Made by a program: the position numbers and the translations under genes
NCBI GenBank assembly: GCA_024403455.1
Contig: JAKSRR010000011.1
Span: 1 to 64,000 of the forward strand
Direction: 5' to 3'
Origin: Lachnospiraceae bacterium
GTDB lineage: Bacteria; Bacillota; Clostridia; Lachnospirales; Lachnospiraceae
Length of the DNA stretch: 64,000 nt
Part shown: piece after piece, positions 33,269-41,604 of the stretch
Layout: every line of letters starts with the position of its first letter
How positions within the stretch are numbered: position 1 is the stretch's first letter
Notes under the pieces: generated by a model
The model's database searches: none
What the model was told of the DNA's origin: nothing
Seen by the model: the letters and a program-made list of their open reading frames with translations, nothing else

Positions 33269-34228
33269 CTATCTCCACACTTTAATATCGTCCGTACCTT
33301 CCAAGTAACCGTCACAATTCACAATCTTATCGTAGCAACGGCAAATCACTTCCGAACCTTGTAATATAATGGCCTGCGGTACCTGCAAACAATCATCCTC
33401 CGCAGTCACATACAGATAAGAGTCCAAAACCACTAGTGTTCCCTTGTTCTCATCTTCTTCATTCTTTACATGACAGCCATCCGTACCAGCATATAAGGTC
33501 ACATTCGACTCCACCACGAGAATACTATCTGTTCCCTTTAGCGCATGTTCAGAAGCATCCACATCCAGCGTTACATGATAAATCTTTAAATCATCCTTGG
33601 TGGCAATACCGTGCTTGTAATTTCCTTTGATACGTAATGTCCCTGTACCATTTAGATATAAATCACAAGTCGCATAAATTGCAGCCTTCTCTTTATCGTC
33701 GGAATAAAACACATAGTCTGTCAGTGTATTTTCCGTCCCCGCTGGACAGGTAATGCTAATCTTCTTTGCCTCTTTTCCATAGATTACAGCACCATCTCCA
33801 GCTGTTAACTGTACATTATCTAAGACAAGCTGCACCTTGGCACCTTCCGCATCCACAACAATACGGGCATTATCACTTTCTCCCCGCACTACGTAGCAGC
33901 CTTCCTGTCCGATGATAATTCTTCTTCCTTCGCAGATAGCCCCCTCTCCAGTAATCTCTACCTGATCACCATGAACCGAGATAATCGTGGCCGTTTCCTC
34001 ATCATATTCCTCTAACTGCGCAAAACCAGAGAGTTTTACAACAAGATTTTCACTGACTGTCCACTCCCTGTCCTCCGGAACCACAATACTCTTTTTCTCT
34101 TCTGTCACAACCACTGGCTCTTCATTCTCTGATACGCTAGGAATACTTTCTTCTGTCTTTTTTCCACACGCCGCTAGCAGAAGCACTGCCGCCATTGCCA
34201 TAACTACTTTCGAAATATTTTTACTCAT
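33269..34228 (-). CDS. Carbohydrate-binding beta-helix lipoprotein (Cthe_2159/DUF4353-like)
   Basis: About 319 residues, starting MSKNISKVVMAMAAVLLLAACG, with lipobox LAAC, so it is lipid-anchored outside the membrane. The mature protein has short beta-helix rungs typical of the Cthe_2159 (DUF4353) family (VQLVLDNVQLTAGDGAVIYG, TLRIKGNYKHGIATKDDLKI, HALKGTDSILVVESNVTLYA). That family binds acidic polysaccharide such as polygalacturonate. The ATG at 34228 is six bases past a GAGGAAG site, inside the end of the preceding CotH gene, overlapping it by eight bases. Its place between two CotH kinases suggests a joint role at the cell surface. Confidence 0.85.
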   Translation of the reverse strand: MSKNISKVVMAMAAVLLLAACGKKTEESIPSVSENEEPVVVTEEKKSIVVPEDREWTVSENLVVKLSGFAQLEEYDEETATIISVHGDQVEITGEGAICEGRRIIIGQEGCYVVRGESDNARIVVDAEGAKVQLVLDNVQLTAGDGAVIYGKEAKKISITCPAGTENTLTDYVFYSDDKEKAAIYATCDLYLNGTGTLRIKGNYKHGIATKDDLKIYHVTLDVDASEHALKGTDSILVVESNVTLYAGTDGCHVKNEEDENKGTLVVLDSYLYVTAEDDCLQVPQAIILQGSEVICRCYDKIVNCDGYLEGTDDIKVWR

Positions 34229-35882
34229 CATATGCTTCCTCATCCATAATCTCCATTTCCTGTTCAAAAATGGGATTTACTATAATGGGGTCTTCCTCCA
34301 GCTGGTTTTCTCCCGCAGGGAGTGTTCCTCCATCATCAATGCGATTACCATTTTCGTCAATATGGTAAATCTGTCCATTTCCATCCTCATCCCATTCGAA
34401 TCCTATGGTATAAGGAATTCCATTTCGGTTAAAGTTCGCCATATAAATACTGCTATCTATCCAATTGTAACGTTTGGTAATGAATCGTTTAATGGTATCT
34501 GTACTATCCCAACCACCACGACCATACAGTGCTTGCTGATATGGTCTGGAAGCCATTAGCATCTGCCCCATTGCATCGGTTTCTTGCATCATATGATCCA
34601 GAAAATCTCCCTGAATCTCATCCCATCTTGCCCGAACAGCCAGCATAAATTCATCGCAGGCAAGCAAATCTGTCATCCAATGATTCTGGTTCCCAATAAA
34701 ACACGGTTCCCCCGTACACCAGGAGTTGTAGGTTGTATCTTCAAGCCCATAATTTCCATAGGCCATATCGAAGTCCCACACCGGTCCCAGCTTCACTTTT
34801 TCCCCTGGACGCTTATAGAAGAACGTACTCCTGCAGAAGGAGGAATCGGTATTATTCGTAATCTCCATAACAATAAACCAATCTACCCAGGAATCCAGAT
34901 CAATATAATCTGTTATATTCTGCTTTCTAATAAAGGCCTGTTCCATGTCATTTAAGTATCTTTGAATGGCTTTCGCCTCCGGTGTATTTGCTGTTTCAAA
35001 TACAGGGTACTGCAAGATGAGCGTGGTTGAATGTCGGGTAATAAACTGATCCTGGCCGTAGGTATGACTGTCAAACAAATCATATCCTGCCTCAAAAAAG
35101 AAAACGACATCCTCATCTGCAATTTCCCGTTCTTCTGCCATTTCTGCATTATTTAAATCACCATAACGGGTTGCCTTGGATGCATCATAGGGATAGTACT
35201 CTTCTTTCGAAAATAAATCTACTTTCCCTCTGCCTTCGTCGATTTTCTCTGAAAGTACATATACCCCTTCATATTTTCCATCCACGAAAACATCCACCGG
35301 CATCTGCTGCATTCCATATTCCACGCCATTTAAGTAGAGCGCCATACGCTGTGCAATCGGATTGCGCATCAGTGAATAATCCATGAAATTAGAAACTAAC
35401 ACCCACTTTCTTGCCTTTACAGCCCCCGGAAGTAGCGACTCTTTTTCATCCAGCTTAATCATATAGCTTCGTTGCGCAAATCGTGTCCAACTGGCATTTC
35501 CTCGTCCACGGAAAGAAGCGTCGTATTGTTTTCCATCATAAATCATATTGCCGGATACATATTCGTCTCTCGACTGAATGCCATATCCTGCATCTGTTGT
35601 GATATAGATTGTTGGGATGGTTGTATTCTCAAAGTTTGGTAAGTTGATTTCTGGTGCACTGACGGTTTCGGGCTTTACTTTTTCTTCTTCCGAAAGTGTG
35701 TACGTTACCTCGTTACGTGAAATTGATTCTTCTCCTTGCAGCTGCTGTGAATATGTTTCTTCGCCACTGCGAGGCATCTCTTCGGTTATGCCCTCTGCCT
35801 CTCCACAGGCAGCCAAACAGAGCGTCATCACTAAAGTGCTTACCAGTATAGCTATTTTATTTTGAAAGAATTTCTTTTCCAT
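34221..35882 (-). CDS. CotH kinase family lipoprotein (paralogue 2)
   Basis: A 553-residue protein. It starts MEKKFFQNKIAILVSTLVM and has lipobox LAAC (cysteine at about 26), so it is a lipoprotein. A Glu/Ser linker is followed by the CotH domain: FRGRGNASWTRFAQRSYMIK, VLVSNFMDYSLMRNPIAQRMA, SEKIDEGRGKVDLFS, SWVDWFIVMEITNNTDSSF and PVWDFDMAYGN. These align piece by piece with paralogue 1, so the two come from a duplication and share the metal-site DFD. Its C-terminus overlaps the beta-helix lipoprotein start by eight bases. Confidence 0.88.
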   Translation of the reverse strand: MEKKFFQNKIAILVSTLVMTLCLAACGEAEGITEEMPRSGEETYSQQLQGEESISRNEVTYTLSEEEKVKPETVSAPEINLPNFENTTIPTIYITTDAGYGIQSRDEYVSGNMIYDGKQYDASFRGRGNASWTRFAQRSYMIKLDEKESLLPGAVKARKWVLVSNFMDYSLMRNPIAQRMALYLNGVEYGMQQMPVDVFVDGKYEGVYVLSEKIDEGRGKVDLFSKEEYYPYDASKATRYGDLNNAEMAEEREIADEDVVFFFEAGYDLFDSHTYGQDQFITRHSTTLILQYPVFETANTPEAKAIQRYLNDMEQAFIRKQNITDYIDLDSWVDWFIVMEITNNTDSSFCRSTFFYKRPGEKVKLGPVWDFDMAYGNYGLEDTTYNSWCTGEPCFIGNQNHWMTDLLACDEFMLAVRARWDEIQGDFLDHMMQETDAMGQMLMASRPYQQALYGRGGWDSTDTIKRFITKRYNWIDSSIYMANFNRNGIPYTIGFEWDEDGNGQIYHIDENGNRIDDGGTLPAGENQLEEDPIIVNPIFEQEMEIMDEEAYDE

Positions 35883-35908
35883 AGGTATTAATATCAGCTA
35901 GACAAAAA

Positions 35909-37117
35909 TTACTGCATATCCGCAATAACCCATCTATCCCCATCTTTTACAAGATAGTAAATCGTATCAATTGGATCTACCACCTGTTTTCCCCATACAT
36001 TCATATGTTTTTGCATGGTCACATGGCAGACTACCAAATCATCGCTATACATAACATAGCCGTCCATCTGTTCATCGGTATAATGATTATCTGTATGACT
36101 GGTAAAGTTACGACGTTCTTCACGTCTATACTGCTCCGCCAGCGTTAAGTACATAGAATCTGCTGGAAACATATACTGGATACAGAATGTACTCTCTTCA
36201 CAGCCCGGAAGATCTCCTGAAAAGAAATCTGCATAATCCTTCACCATTTTAAATACCATGGCTTGGAATTCTTCTGGTGCCTCACTCTCCTCATAACCAA
36301 GACGTGTTTCCACCACATAAGTTTCTCCAGCATTTTTACCATCCCAGCTGTACTTCTCATTTCCATTTTCATCTTCTATCACCAGTGACTTCACCTGATA
36401 AATATCCGTGACTTCATAGGTCTCCAGAATGGGAAGATTTTCCACATAGGCGGCACAATAGGCAAGTTCCTCCACTGGAATAGATTCTACCTTGTAGTCA
36501 TCAGACACTGCCTTTCCGTTCAGATAGATCGCATATCCCTCCGGCACCGTCACGAGAACAGCTTCCTGTCCTTTTTCTTCCACCGGCGGATTAAAATCAT
36601 CTACTGTGTAATGAGACATTTGAAATACATGCAATCTAGTAAACGAGTCTTCTGCTGTTAGGTATGCTTCCGTTACTTTTTCCCCGTCTGCGTAAATGTA
36701 ATATTTTAATGTATTCGTTGTAAAATCTTCCGATTTAAATTTCGCAGTGAGCTCCTTTCCTTTCATTCTGGCATTGGCGTCTTCATAAATCTGCGCGGCA
36801 TCATCAAAGGGGCCTACGGCTAAGGTTGCTAATTCATCCTCCGAAAAACCATTTTGGGACAAGTCCTCTAAAACAGCCTGCAAATAAGTGTCTGGATGCA
36901 GTCTGTCATACTCTCTAATAACGCTGTGGGCATACAATAAGAAGATGCCTGCAGCCACAAGTAGCACAAAAAGAAAAATAAGATACGCGATGAGCGCCTT
37001 ATGCGACTTCTTTGCGGGCTTTTCCTCTTTCTCCCTGGTGCCAGCATTTTCCTGATTCGATTGTTCCTCCTCCAGTTCTATGAACTCAAGAGAATCTGTA
37101 CTGTCTGTTTTCATCAT
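35909..37117 (-). CDS. Hypothetical membrane-anchored protein, about 402 residues
   Basis: Unrecognised. An acidic then basic cytoplasmic N-terminus of about 40 residues (EEEQSNQENAGTREKEEKPAKKSHK) precedes one membrane helix (about 43-64). After it comes a long extracytoplasmic region with repeated beta-rich pieces (YIYADGEKVTEAYLTAEDSF, YAIYLNGKAVSDDYKVESIP) and several Trp/Tyr motifs; the last, DRWVIADMQ, resembles the end of SnoaL/NTF2-like domains. Either of two adjacent ATGs (37117, 37114) could start it; the SD is weak. It is read with the NAGPA-type gene upstream and the CotH genes downstream. Confidence 0.65.
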   Translation of the reverse strand: MMKTDSTDSLEFIELEEEQSNQENAGTREKEEKPAKKSHKALIAYLIFLFVLLVAAGIFLLYAHSVIREYDRLHPDTYLQAVLEDLSQNGFSEDELATLAVGPFDDAAQIYEDANARMKGKELTAKFKSEDFTTNTLKYYIYADGEKVTEAYLTAEDSFTRLHVFQMSHYTVDDFNPPVEEKGQEAVLVTVPEGYAIYLNGKAVSDDYKVESIPVEELAYCAAYVENLPILETYEVTDIYQVKSLVIEDENGNEKYSWDGKNAGETYVVETRLGYEESEAPEEFQAMVFKMVKDYADFFSGDLPGCEESTFCIQYMFPADSMYLTLAEQYRREERRNFTSHTDNHYTDEQMDGYVMYSDDLVVCHVTMQKHMNVWGKQVVDPIDTIYYLVKDGDRWVIADMQ

Positions 37118-37146
37118 CTTTTATTCTAGCGCCACAAACAACCTGT

Positions 37147-38256
37147 CTATGGTTCCACCACAAATGCAGTAGGTAAATATTTAGAATTTCCTGCGGAGGG
37201 AAGGAAGGTTGTGCAAATTTTATACTCCCCATCAAAGTACAGGGAAGAACTTCCGCCGCCATCCAAATTCGCTGCGTTGACTGCTCCATAGGTTTGCATT
37301 ACCCCAATCAAATCCTGGGCAGTTGCTCCTAAATGACCCGCACTTCCTCTTCCATCGGTTACTAGCAAAAGAACCGTTCCATCCGCACATTGTCCAATCG
37401 CTGTACGAGGATTAGCACCTACGCCCTTCCCCCCTAGATCTACAGCTTCACCATTAATGATGAGTTTTGTAAAATGATTATTATTGCCATCACTAACATC
37501 TTTGAAGGTAACTGCATCTCTAATATGATTTTCCGCCACATAAGCAGCAAAAGCATCTGCGCCCATCCCTGTGAGTTCTTTAATCACAAGAACATTATCT
37601 TCATTAAATCCAATCATGACATCGCCATATCCAGGCGCGTTGAACTGTATTTCTCCATGGCTTACTACAACACCTAAAGGACGTCCTCCCCAGTTTGTAC
37701 CATCCACCACAAATTCACCCGCATTGATTCCTGCAATAGAGCCGGTGTTATTTACAAACTGTTCAATCGTAATGCCATACTTATCTTTCTCTGCGGACGA
37801 GAATGGATAAATCGATGCAATCGAAACCTTGGAGGGATCTCTTACAACTAAAAGTGCAGCACCAAACGTATGCCCACTAATGGGCACGTAAATAATACCG
37901 TCACCATCCGGATCCTCTAGTGCATCTAACAACGAGACTTCCTCAGTTGTTTTATCGTCATCTGTCTCCACCGCACTTCCAATCTGAATCATCGAAGTAT
38001 CTACATCTTCTGCGACTTCTGCACTTCCTTCCGAAGTCGTATAAGCTAGTATTTCTTCCTCTGTCAAAACTAGGTTCACCACAAACTTAAGGGCTCCCGT
38101 TTCTAACATGGTTGGCACAAAAGTTCTGGTGGTTGCTGGTGCATCTCCTTTGCAGAGCATCACAAGAAGAAGGTAAACGGTCAGTACAAGAACCGCTACC
38201 AAGGTAAATATATATGCAAATACTCTTCCTACCACTTTAAATATTTTCTTCACCAT
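37147..38256 (-). CDS. Phosphodiester glycosidase family protein (NAGPA-like)
   Basis: A 369-residue protein with an N-terminal membrane helix (about 12-34) and an extracytoplasmic NAGPA-type domain. The domain motifs are GINAGEFVVDGTNWGGRPLG and, near the end, ANLDGGGSSSLYFDGE, matching the catalytic region of phosphodiester glycosidases such as the GlcNAc-1-phosphodiester glycosidase and bacterial exopolysaccharide proteins. It likely removes or modifies glycan phosphodiesters at the surface; the substrate is inferred. No clear SD is seen; a TATAAT box lies only nine bases upstream of the ATG, so the mRNA may be leaderless. Confidence 0.85.
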   Translation of the reverse strand: MVKKIFKVVGRVFAYIFTLVAVLVLTVYLLLVMLCKGDAPATTRTFVPTMLETGALKFVVNLVLTEEEILAYTTSEGSAEVAEDVDTSMIQIGSAVETDDDKTTEEVSLLDALEDPDGDGIIYVPISGHTFGAALLVVRDPSKVSIASIYPFSSAEKDKYGITIEQFVNNTGSIAGINAGEFVVDGTNWGGRPLGVVVSHGEIQFNAPGYGDVMIGFNEDNVLVIKELTGMGADAFAAYVAENHIRDAVTFKDVSDGNNNHFTKLIINGEAVDLGGKGVGANPRTAIGQCADGTVLLLVTDGRGSAGHLGATAQDLIGVMQTYGAVNAANLDGGGSSSLYFDGEYKICTTFLPSAGNSKYLPTAFVVEP

Positions 38257-38265
38257 AACTTATGC

Positions 38266-38271
38266 ATTATA
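38266..38271 (-). promoter_or_regulatory. Extended -10 element very close to the NAGPA-like start codon
   Basis: Minus-strand TGGTATAAT: perfect -10 (38266-38271) with TGn extension. The ATG follows after nine bases, so transcription would start at or within a few bases of the start codon. Confidence 0.55.
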
Positions 38272-38325
38272 CCACAATGCGTCCTATTATCCACAAAACA
38301 GGATTTCCATCCTTCTCTACTATCC

Positions 38326-38354
38326 TTGCGAATTTTCTACGGGAATGGTAAAAT
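38326..38354 (+). promoter_or_regulatory. Promoter of the 38386 small membrane protein
   Basis: -35 TTGCGA (38326-38331), 17-base spacer, -10 TAAAAT (38349-38354) with a TGG just before it. Confidence 0.6.
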
Positions 38355-38385
38355 TTTGGTATATTTGTTTATGGAGGACTCTACC

Positions 38386-38859
38386 ATGCGTTGGTATTGG
38401 ATTGTACTTATTGTAGTGGGCGCTATCGCCTTGATTCTTTTCATTCTATTCTTACTTGGTCGTAAACTGCAGTCAAAGCAGGCTGATCAGAAGAAAATGC
38501 TAGAAGCAAATAAACAGACTGTGTCCCTTTTGGTAATTGATAAAAAGCGCATGCGTTTAAAAGATGCGCAGATGCCGGCATCCATCATGTCCCAGATGCC
38601 TAAGATTTCCCGGAACATCAAGATGCCTCTCGTGAAAGTAAAGATTGGTCCCCAGATTATGACCATGTTCTGTGATGAGAAAATCTTCGATTTAGTTCCC
38701 GTAAAGAAGGAAGTAAAGGCGGAAATCAGCGGTATGTACATGGTTGGTGTCAAAGGTGTGCATGGTACCGTCATTAAGAGAGATGAAAAGAAAAAGAGCA
38801 AATTCAAAAAGGCTCTTGAAAAAGCGCAGGAAAAAGCTGGCGCTAAAGCAATCAAATAA
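38386..38859 (+). CDS. Hypothetical small membrane protein, about 157 residues
   Basis: Plus-strand gene; the ATG at 38386 has a GGAGG site. It starts MRWYWIVLIVVGAIALILF with one membrane helix (about 3-23), followed by a basic helical part, VSLLVIDKKRMRLKDAQMP and a beta-rich stretch (VKVKIGPQIMTMFCDEKIF, AEISGMYMVGVKGVHGTVI), then a Lys-rich C-terminus (KKKSKFKKALEKAQEKAG). No family is recognised; the plan suggests a cytoplasmic domain tethered to the membrane. A strong terminator follows. Confidence 0.65.
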   Translation: MRWYWIVLIVVGAIALILFILFLLGRKLQSKQADQKKMLEANKQTVSLLVIDKKRMRLKDAQMPASIMSQMPKISRNIKMPLVKVKIGPQIMTMFCDEKIFDLVPVKKEVKAEISGMYMVGVKGVHGTVIKRDEKKKSKFKKALEKAQEKAGAKAIK

Positions 38860-38868
38860 AAACATTAA

Positions 38869-38894
38869 AAGCTCCGTAGTCACGGAGCTTTTTT
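38869..38894 (+). terminator. Terminator between convergent genes
   Basis: AAGCTCCGT pairs with ACGGAGCTT over an AGTC loop, with T-runs on both sides, so it may serve both the plus-strand gene and the minus-strand DUF1934 gene. Confidence 0.88.
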
Positions 38895-39322
38895 CATAAG
38901 CATTCAGCAGTTAACCTTAATTCATTTACAGATAGTGGCGTTCCACTAGTCGTTAAGGTGTAGGATGCCTGCACTTCCATATAGTTTTCTTTTGTTTCTA
39001 TACCAAGCGCCTTCGTATCCACCTCCATGGGGAACTGCCCATATGGTGTTACGTAATAGGTATCAATACTTTGCCCAGCATGAAATGTCATCTTACTAGG
39101 GATTGGCCCATTCTTATGAAGACTCATTTCTGCTTCCGCTATCTTTAAGCGGCATCCCGTCTCATTCTTCCCCTCTGCATCCGTTTCCGTCCAAGTAAAA
39201 TACTGTTTTCCATTTTTTTCATAAGCATCTGCTTCCACTGTCTGCTTGGTCTCCATGGGCTCATTCACGCCATCTGGATCCTTCTGCAAACCAATGATAC
39301 TCAACTTTACTTTTCCCGTCAT
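38894..39322 (-). CDS. DUF1934 domain protein
   Basis: A 142-residue protein of the DUF1934 (YwiB-like) family. It starts MTGKVKLSIIGLQKDPDG and has alternating beta strands (QYFTWTETD, GCRLKIAEAEMSLHKNG, MTFHAGQSIDTYYVTPYG) ending in LGIETKENYMEVQASYTL. The fold is thought to be a small calycin-like beta barrel, so it may bind a small hydrophobic ligand; the function is not known. It is read toward the bidirectional terminator and starts 67 bases after the ispE stop. Confidence 0.8.
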   Translation of the reverse strand: MTGKVKLSIIGLQKDPDGVNEPMETKQTVEADAYEKNGKQYFTWTETDAEGKNETGCRLKIAEAEMSLHKNGPIPSKMTFHAGQSIDTYYVTPYGQFPMEVDTKALGIETKENYMEVQASYTLTTSGTPLSVNELRLTAECL

Positions 39323-39388
39323 TTTTTTCTGACCCTTCCATACTTTCTTCTATAACTTATCAAAGCCTTCTGATGGTAACTCCTGCGC

Positions 39389-40261
39389 CTAAAGAACGCT
39401 CTGATAAGCACCGGAGAACATCGCCGGATACTTTTCTTTCATTTCCTTTGCCGCCTGCGCAGCGCCTTCCAAGGTTTCAAATATACCAAAGACAGTGGGA
39501 CCACTCCCACTCATAAGCGTGGCTACAGCGCCACACGCCTTAAGCTCCTGGCGAACTGCTACAATCTCTGGCTTCTCTTTCTCTGTTACCTCTGCAAGCA
39601 CATTTAACAGCAACCCATCCAGAGCCTTCTTATCACCATCCTGCAAGGCCCGCAGGATACCCTCTGTATCTGGGTGGGCATATTCCTTGCTATCTAACTG
39701 TTCAAAAACGTATTTAGTAGAAACCCCCTCTGGTGGTTTTACTATGCAATAGTACAAGGGACTCTGCAATGCAACTGGTGTCATTAGCTCGCCAATCCCC
39801 TCACAAAGCTGCGTGTGTCCTTTTATGCAGAAAGGAACATCTGCACCTAGTTTTGCTCCTATTTCACATAGACACGCTTCTGTAAGACCTGCCCCGTATA
39901 GCTCATTGGTCAGAATCATAGCCATAGCGCCATCTGTACTTCCACCTGCCATACCAGCTTCCACAGGGATATTCTTCTCTATATGAATCTGAATCCCGCC
40001 CTGCATGCCAGCAGCATCTAATACTGCTTTTGCACCTTTGTAAGCCAAATTTTTTTCATTTAATGGCACCGTCTCCACATTACTGGTGAGAACAATTCCA
40101 TTCGGGATTTTCTCCACGGTCAGAACATCATACAAATCAATCTGCTGCATAATGCTTCGCAGTTCATGGTATCCATTCGGAAGTTTTCCCACCACATCCA
40201 GACCTAAGTTAATCTTCGCATATGCCTTACGACTTAATTTTACTGGGGAATCTTTTTGCAT
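39389..40261 (-). CDS. ispE: 4-diphosphocytidyl-2-C-methyl-D-erythritol kinase
   Basis: About 290 residues. IspE phosphorylates CDP-methylerythritol in the non-mevalonate route to isoprenoids, supplying undecaprenyl carriers among other products. GHMP kinase motifs are visible: AYAKINLGLDVVGKLPNGYHEL at the N-terminus, the glycine-rich IPVEAGMAGGSTDGAM, and MSGSGPTVFGIFE near the end. The ATG at 40261 follows an AAGAAAGGAT site; a GTG just before it adds one codon. Methionine replaces the more usual Leu of GLGGGS loops (AGMAGGS). Confidence 0.95.
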   Translation of the reverse strand: MQKDSPVKLSRKAYAKINLGLDVVGKLPNGYHELRSIMQQIDLYDVLTVEKIPNGIVLTSNVETVPLNEKNLAYKGAKAVLDAAGMQGGIQIHIEKNIPVEAGMAGGSTDGAMAMILTNELYGAGLTEACLCEIGAKLGADVPFCIKGHTQLCEGIGELMTPVALQSPLYYCIVKPPEGVSTKYVFEQLDSKEYAHPDTEGILRALQDGDKKALDGLLLNVLAEVTEKEKPEIVAVRQELKACGAVATLMSGSGPTVFGIFETLEGAAQAAKEMKEKYPAMFSGAYQSVL

Positions 40262-40319
40262 CACGCAAATCCTTTCTTGATCAGTACTGTTCGTTAAAAA
40301 CTTATAGGAATCATAAAAT

Positions 40320-40646
40320 ATGTCACCGCTTTACAAATCGAACGAATGTTCTTATAATGGTGCTATGGCAGCAAAAATTTCTTACACAACTTATGATTAT
40401 AAAGAGGTTACCTTGGTTCCTGTCATCGCTTCCTTTGATACCGCAGGACGCATCGTACCTTTATATGTCAGACTCTCCGGCGAAGTATATCGCGTGGATA
40501 GTTTTTTTGTAAATGAACGTTTTGAAAACATCAAAAGTTTTCGCTGCCAAATCCTTGTCCGCGACACCCTCAAACCCTTACAGCTTACCTACTATAAAGA
40601 GGAAGATGTCTGGGGCATTGCTGCGAACAGCGCTTCTTTATTCTAA
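40320..40646 (+). CDS. Hypothetical 108-residue protein
   Basis: Plus-strand gene divergent from ispE with no recognised family. It contains beta-rich pieces (VTLVPVIASFDTAGRIVPLYVRL, EVYRVDSFFVNERFENIKSFRCQI, KPLQLTYYKEEDVWGI) and no membrane segment. The start at 40320 has a weak AGGAATC site; a downstream ATG (residue 16, MAAKIS) is an alternative. The repeated aromatic and charged residues are like a folded protein, and its upstream region is shared with ispE. Confidence 0.5.
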   Translation: MSPLYKSNECSYNGAMAAKISYTTYDYKEVTLVPVIASFDTAGRIVPLYVRLSGEVYRVDSFFVNERFENIKSFRCQILVRDTLKPLQLTYYKEEDVWGIAANSASLF

Positions 40647-40738
40647 CATACTTTACTTCCTATTTTGTCTATCTCCCGCTTCTTTCGTTATCACTTATAC
40701 CTGATACCCGCTCGTTGACATTCACTTGGTACCATGTG

Positions 40739-40774
40739 AAAATATACATACTTTTTAATAGTAAAATATACATA
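40739..40774 (+). promoter_or_regulatory. Two AAAATATACATA direct repeats upstream of the GntR gene
   Basis: Twelve-base direct repeats at 40739-40750 and 40763-40774, 24 bases apart start to start, about 60 bases before the regulator start codon. Possibly operators for autoregulation; inference. Confidence 0.4.
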
Positions 40775-40834
40775 ATTCACGAAGGAACATTCTTTTTAAT
40801 AACGACGGCTTACAGATACGATAACGAGGGAAAT

Positions 40835-41596
40835 ATGAGTACACATACCGGTTTAATTAACCCAAAACAGTTTGAGATTATTAACTACATCAAGGGATAT
40901 ATTAAGAAAAATAAACTGAATGAGGGCGATAAGCTTCCATCCGAGAATAAGCTAGCTGATCAATTTGAGGTCAATCGAAATGTCGTACGCAGTGCGCTTT
41001 CTCACCTGTCCGCCCAAGGTCATATTTATTCAGAGAAAGGACGTGGTTTTTTCGTATCGGCAAAACCCAAGCCCATCTTATTTGACCATGACAATGGTCT
41101 TGGTTTCTCAGAAGTTATGGGAACAGGAACTAGAAATTATCAGGTACAGCTAATTTCTAAATCTGTCATCTCTGCTGGACAGAGCCTTGGCAAAATGCTT
41201 AATATTCCGGCAGATGAAAAGGTGTATCTGCTAAAGATTCTTCGTCTGTTAGAGGGGGAACCTTTTGCTATCTGCCATTCCTATTTGCCCTCCTCTAGGC
41301 TGCCTGACTTCGATAAACACCTAGATAATTTCACTACAGTCAATCGTATCATTATGGAAGACTACGGATTTCCTCATCCTTACTGCGGCAACCTTTCTAT
41401 CGAGTCCTGTATGCCTACTGCAGAGGATATCGATCTTTTGAAAATGCCGCTGCAAATGCCTATTTTAAAACAAAATGAGATTTTCTATGTGGATCAGGAT
41501 ACCACCATCGAATACTTCTGTGTCAGAGCCCGGGGCGACCGTTTTAAATTCCGTATGAGCTTTACAGAAGATATGCAGGAAGCATTTGGTGATTAA
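40835..41596 (+). CDS. GntR family transcriptional regulator (HutC/UTRA type)
   Basis: About 253 residues; the ATG at 40835 has a GAGGG site (an earlier in-frame start is unlikely). The N-terminal winged helix (about 8-73) has KNKLNEGDKLPSENKLADQFEVNRNVVRSALSHLSAQG, the classic GntR signature. The rest is a UTRA ligand-binding domain (about 90-250) with DEKVYLLKILRLLEGEPFAICHSYLP. Such regulators respond to sugars, amino acids or phosphonates. Its target is not visible; direct repeats upstream hint at autoregulation. It is a plus-strand gene convergent with an acyltransferase. Confidence 0.88.
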   Translation: MSTHTGLINPKQFEIINYIKGYIKKNKLNEGDKLPSENKLADQFEVNRNVVRSALSHLSAQGHIYSEKGRGFFVSAKPKPILFDHDNGLGFSEVMGTGTRNYQVQLISKSVISAGQSLGKMLNIPADEKVYLLKILRLLEGEPFAICHSYLPSSRLPDFDKHLDNFTTVNRIIMEDYGFPHPYCGNLSIESCMPTAEDIDLLKMPLQMPILKQNEIFYVDQDTTIEYFCVRARGDRFKFRMSFTEDMQEAFGD

Positions 41597-41604
41597 ATGA
41601 ACTT

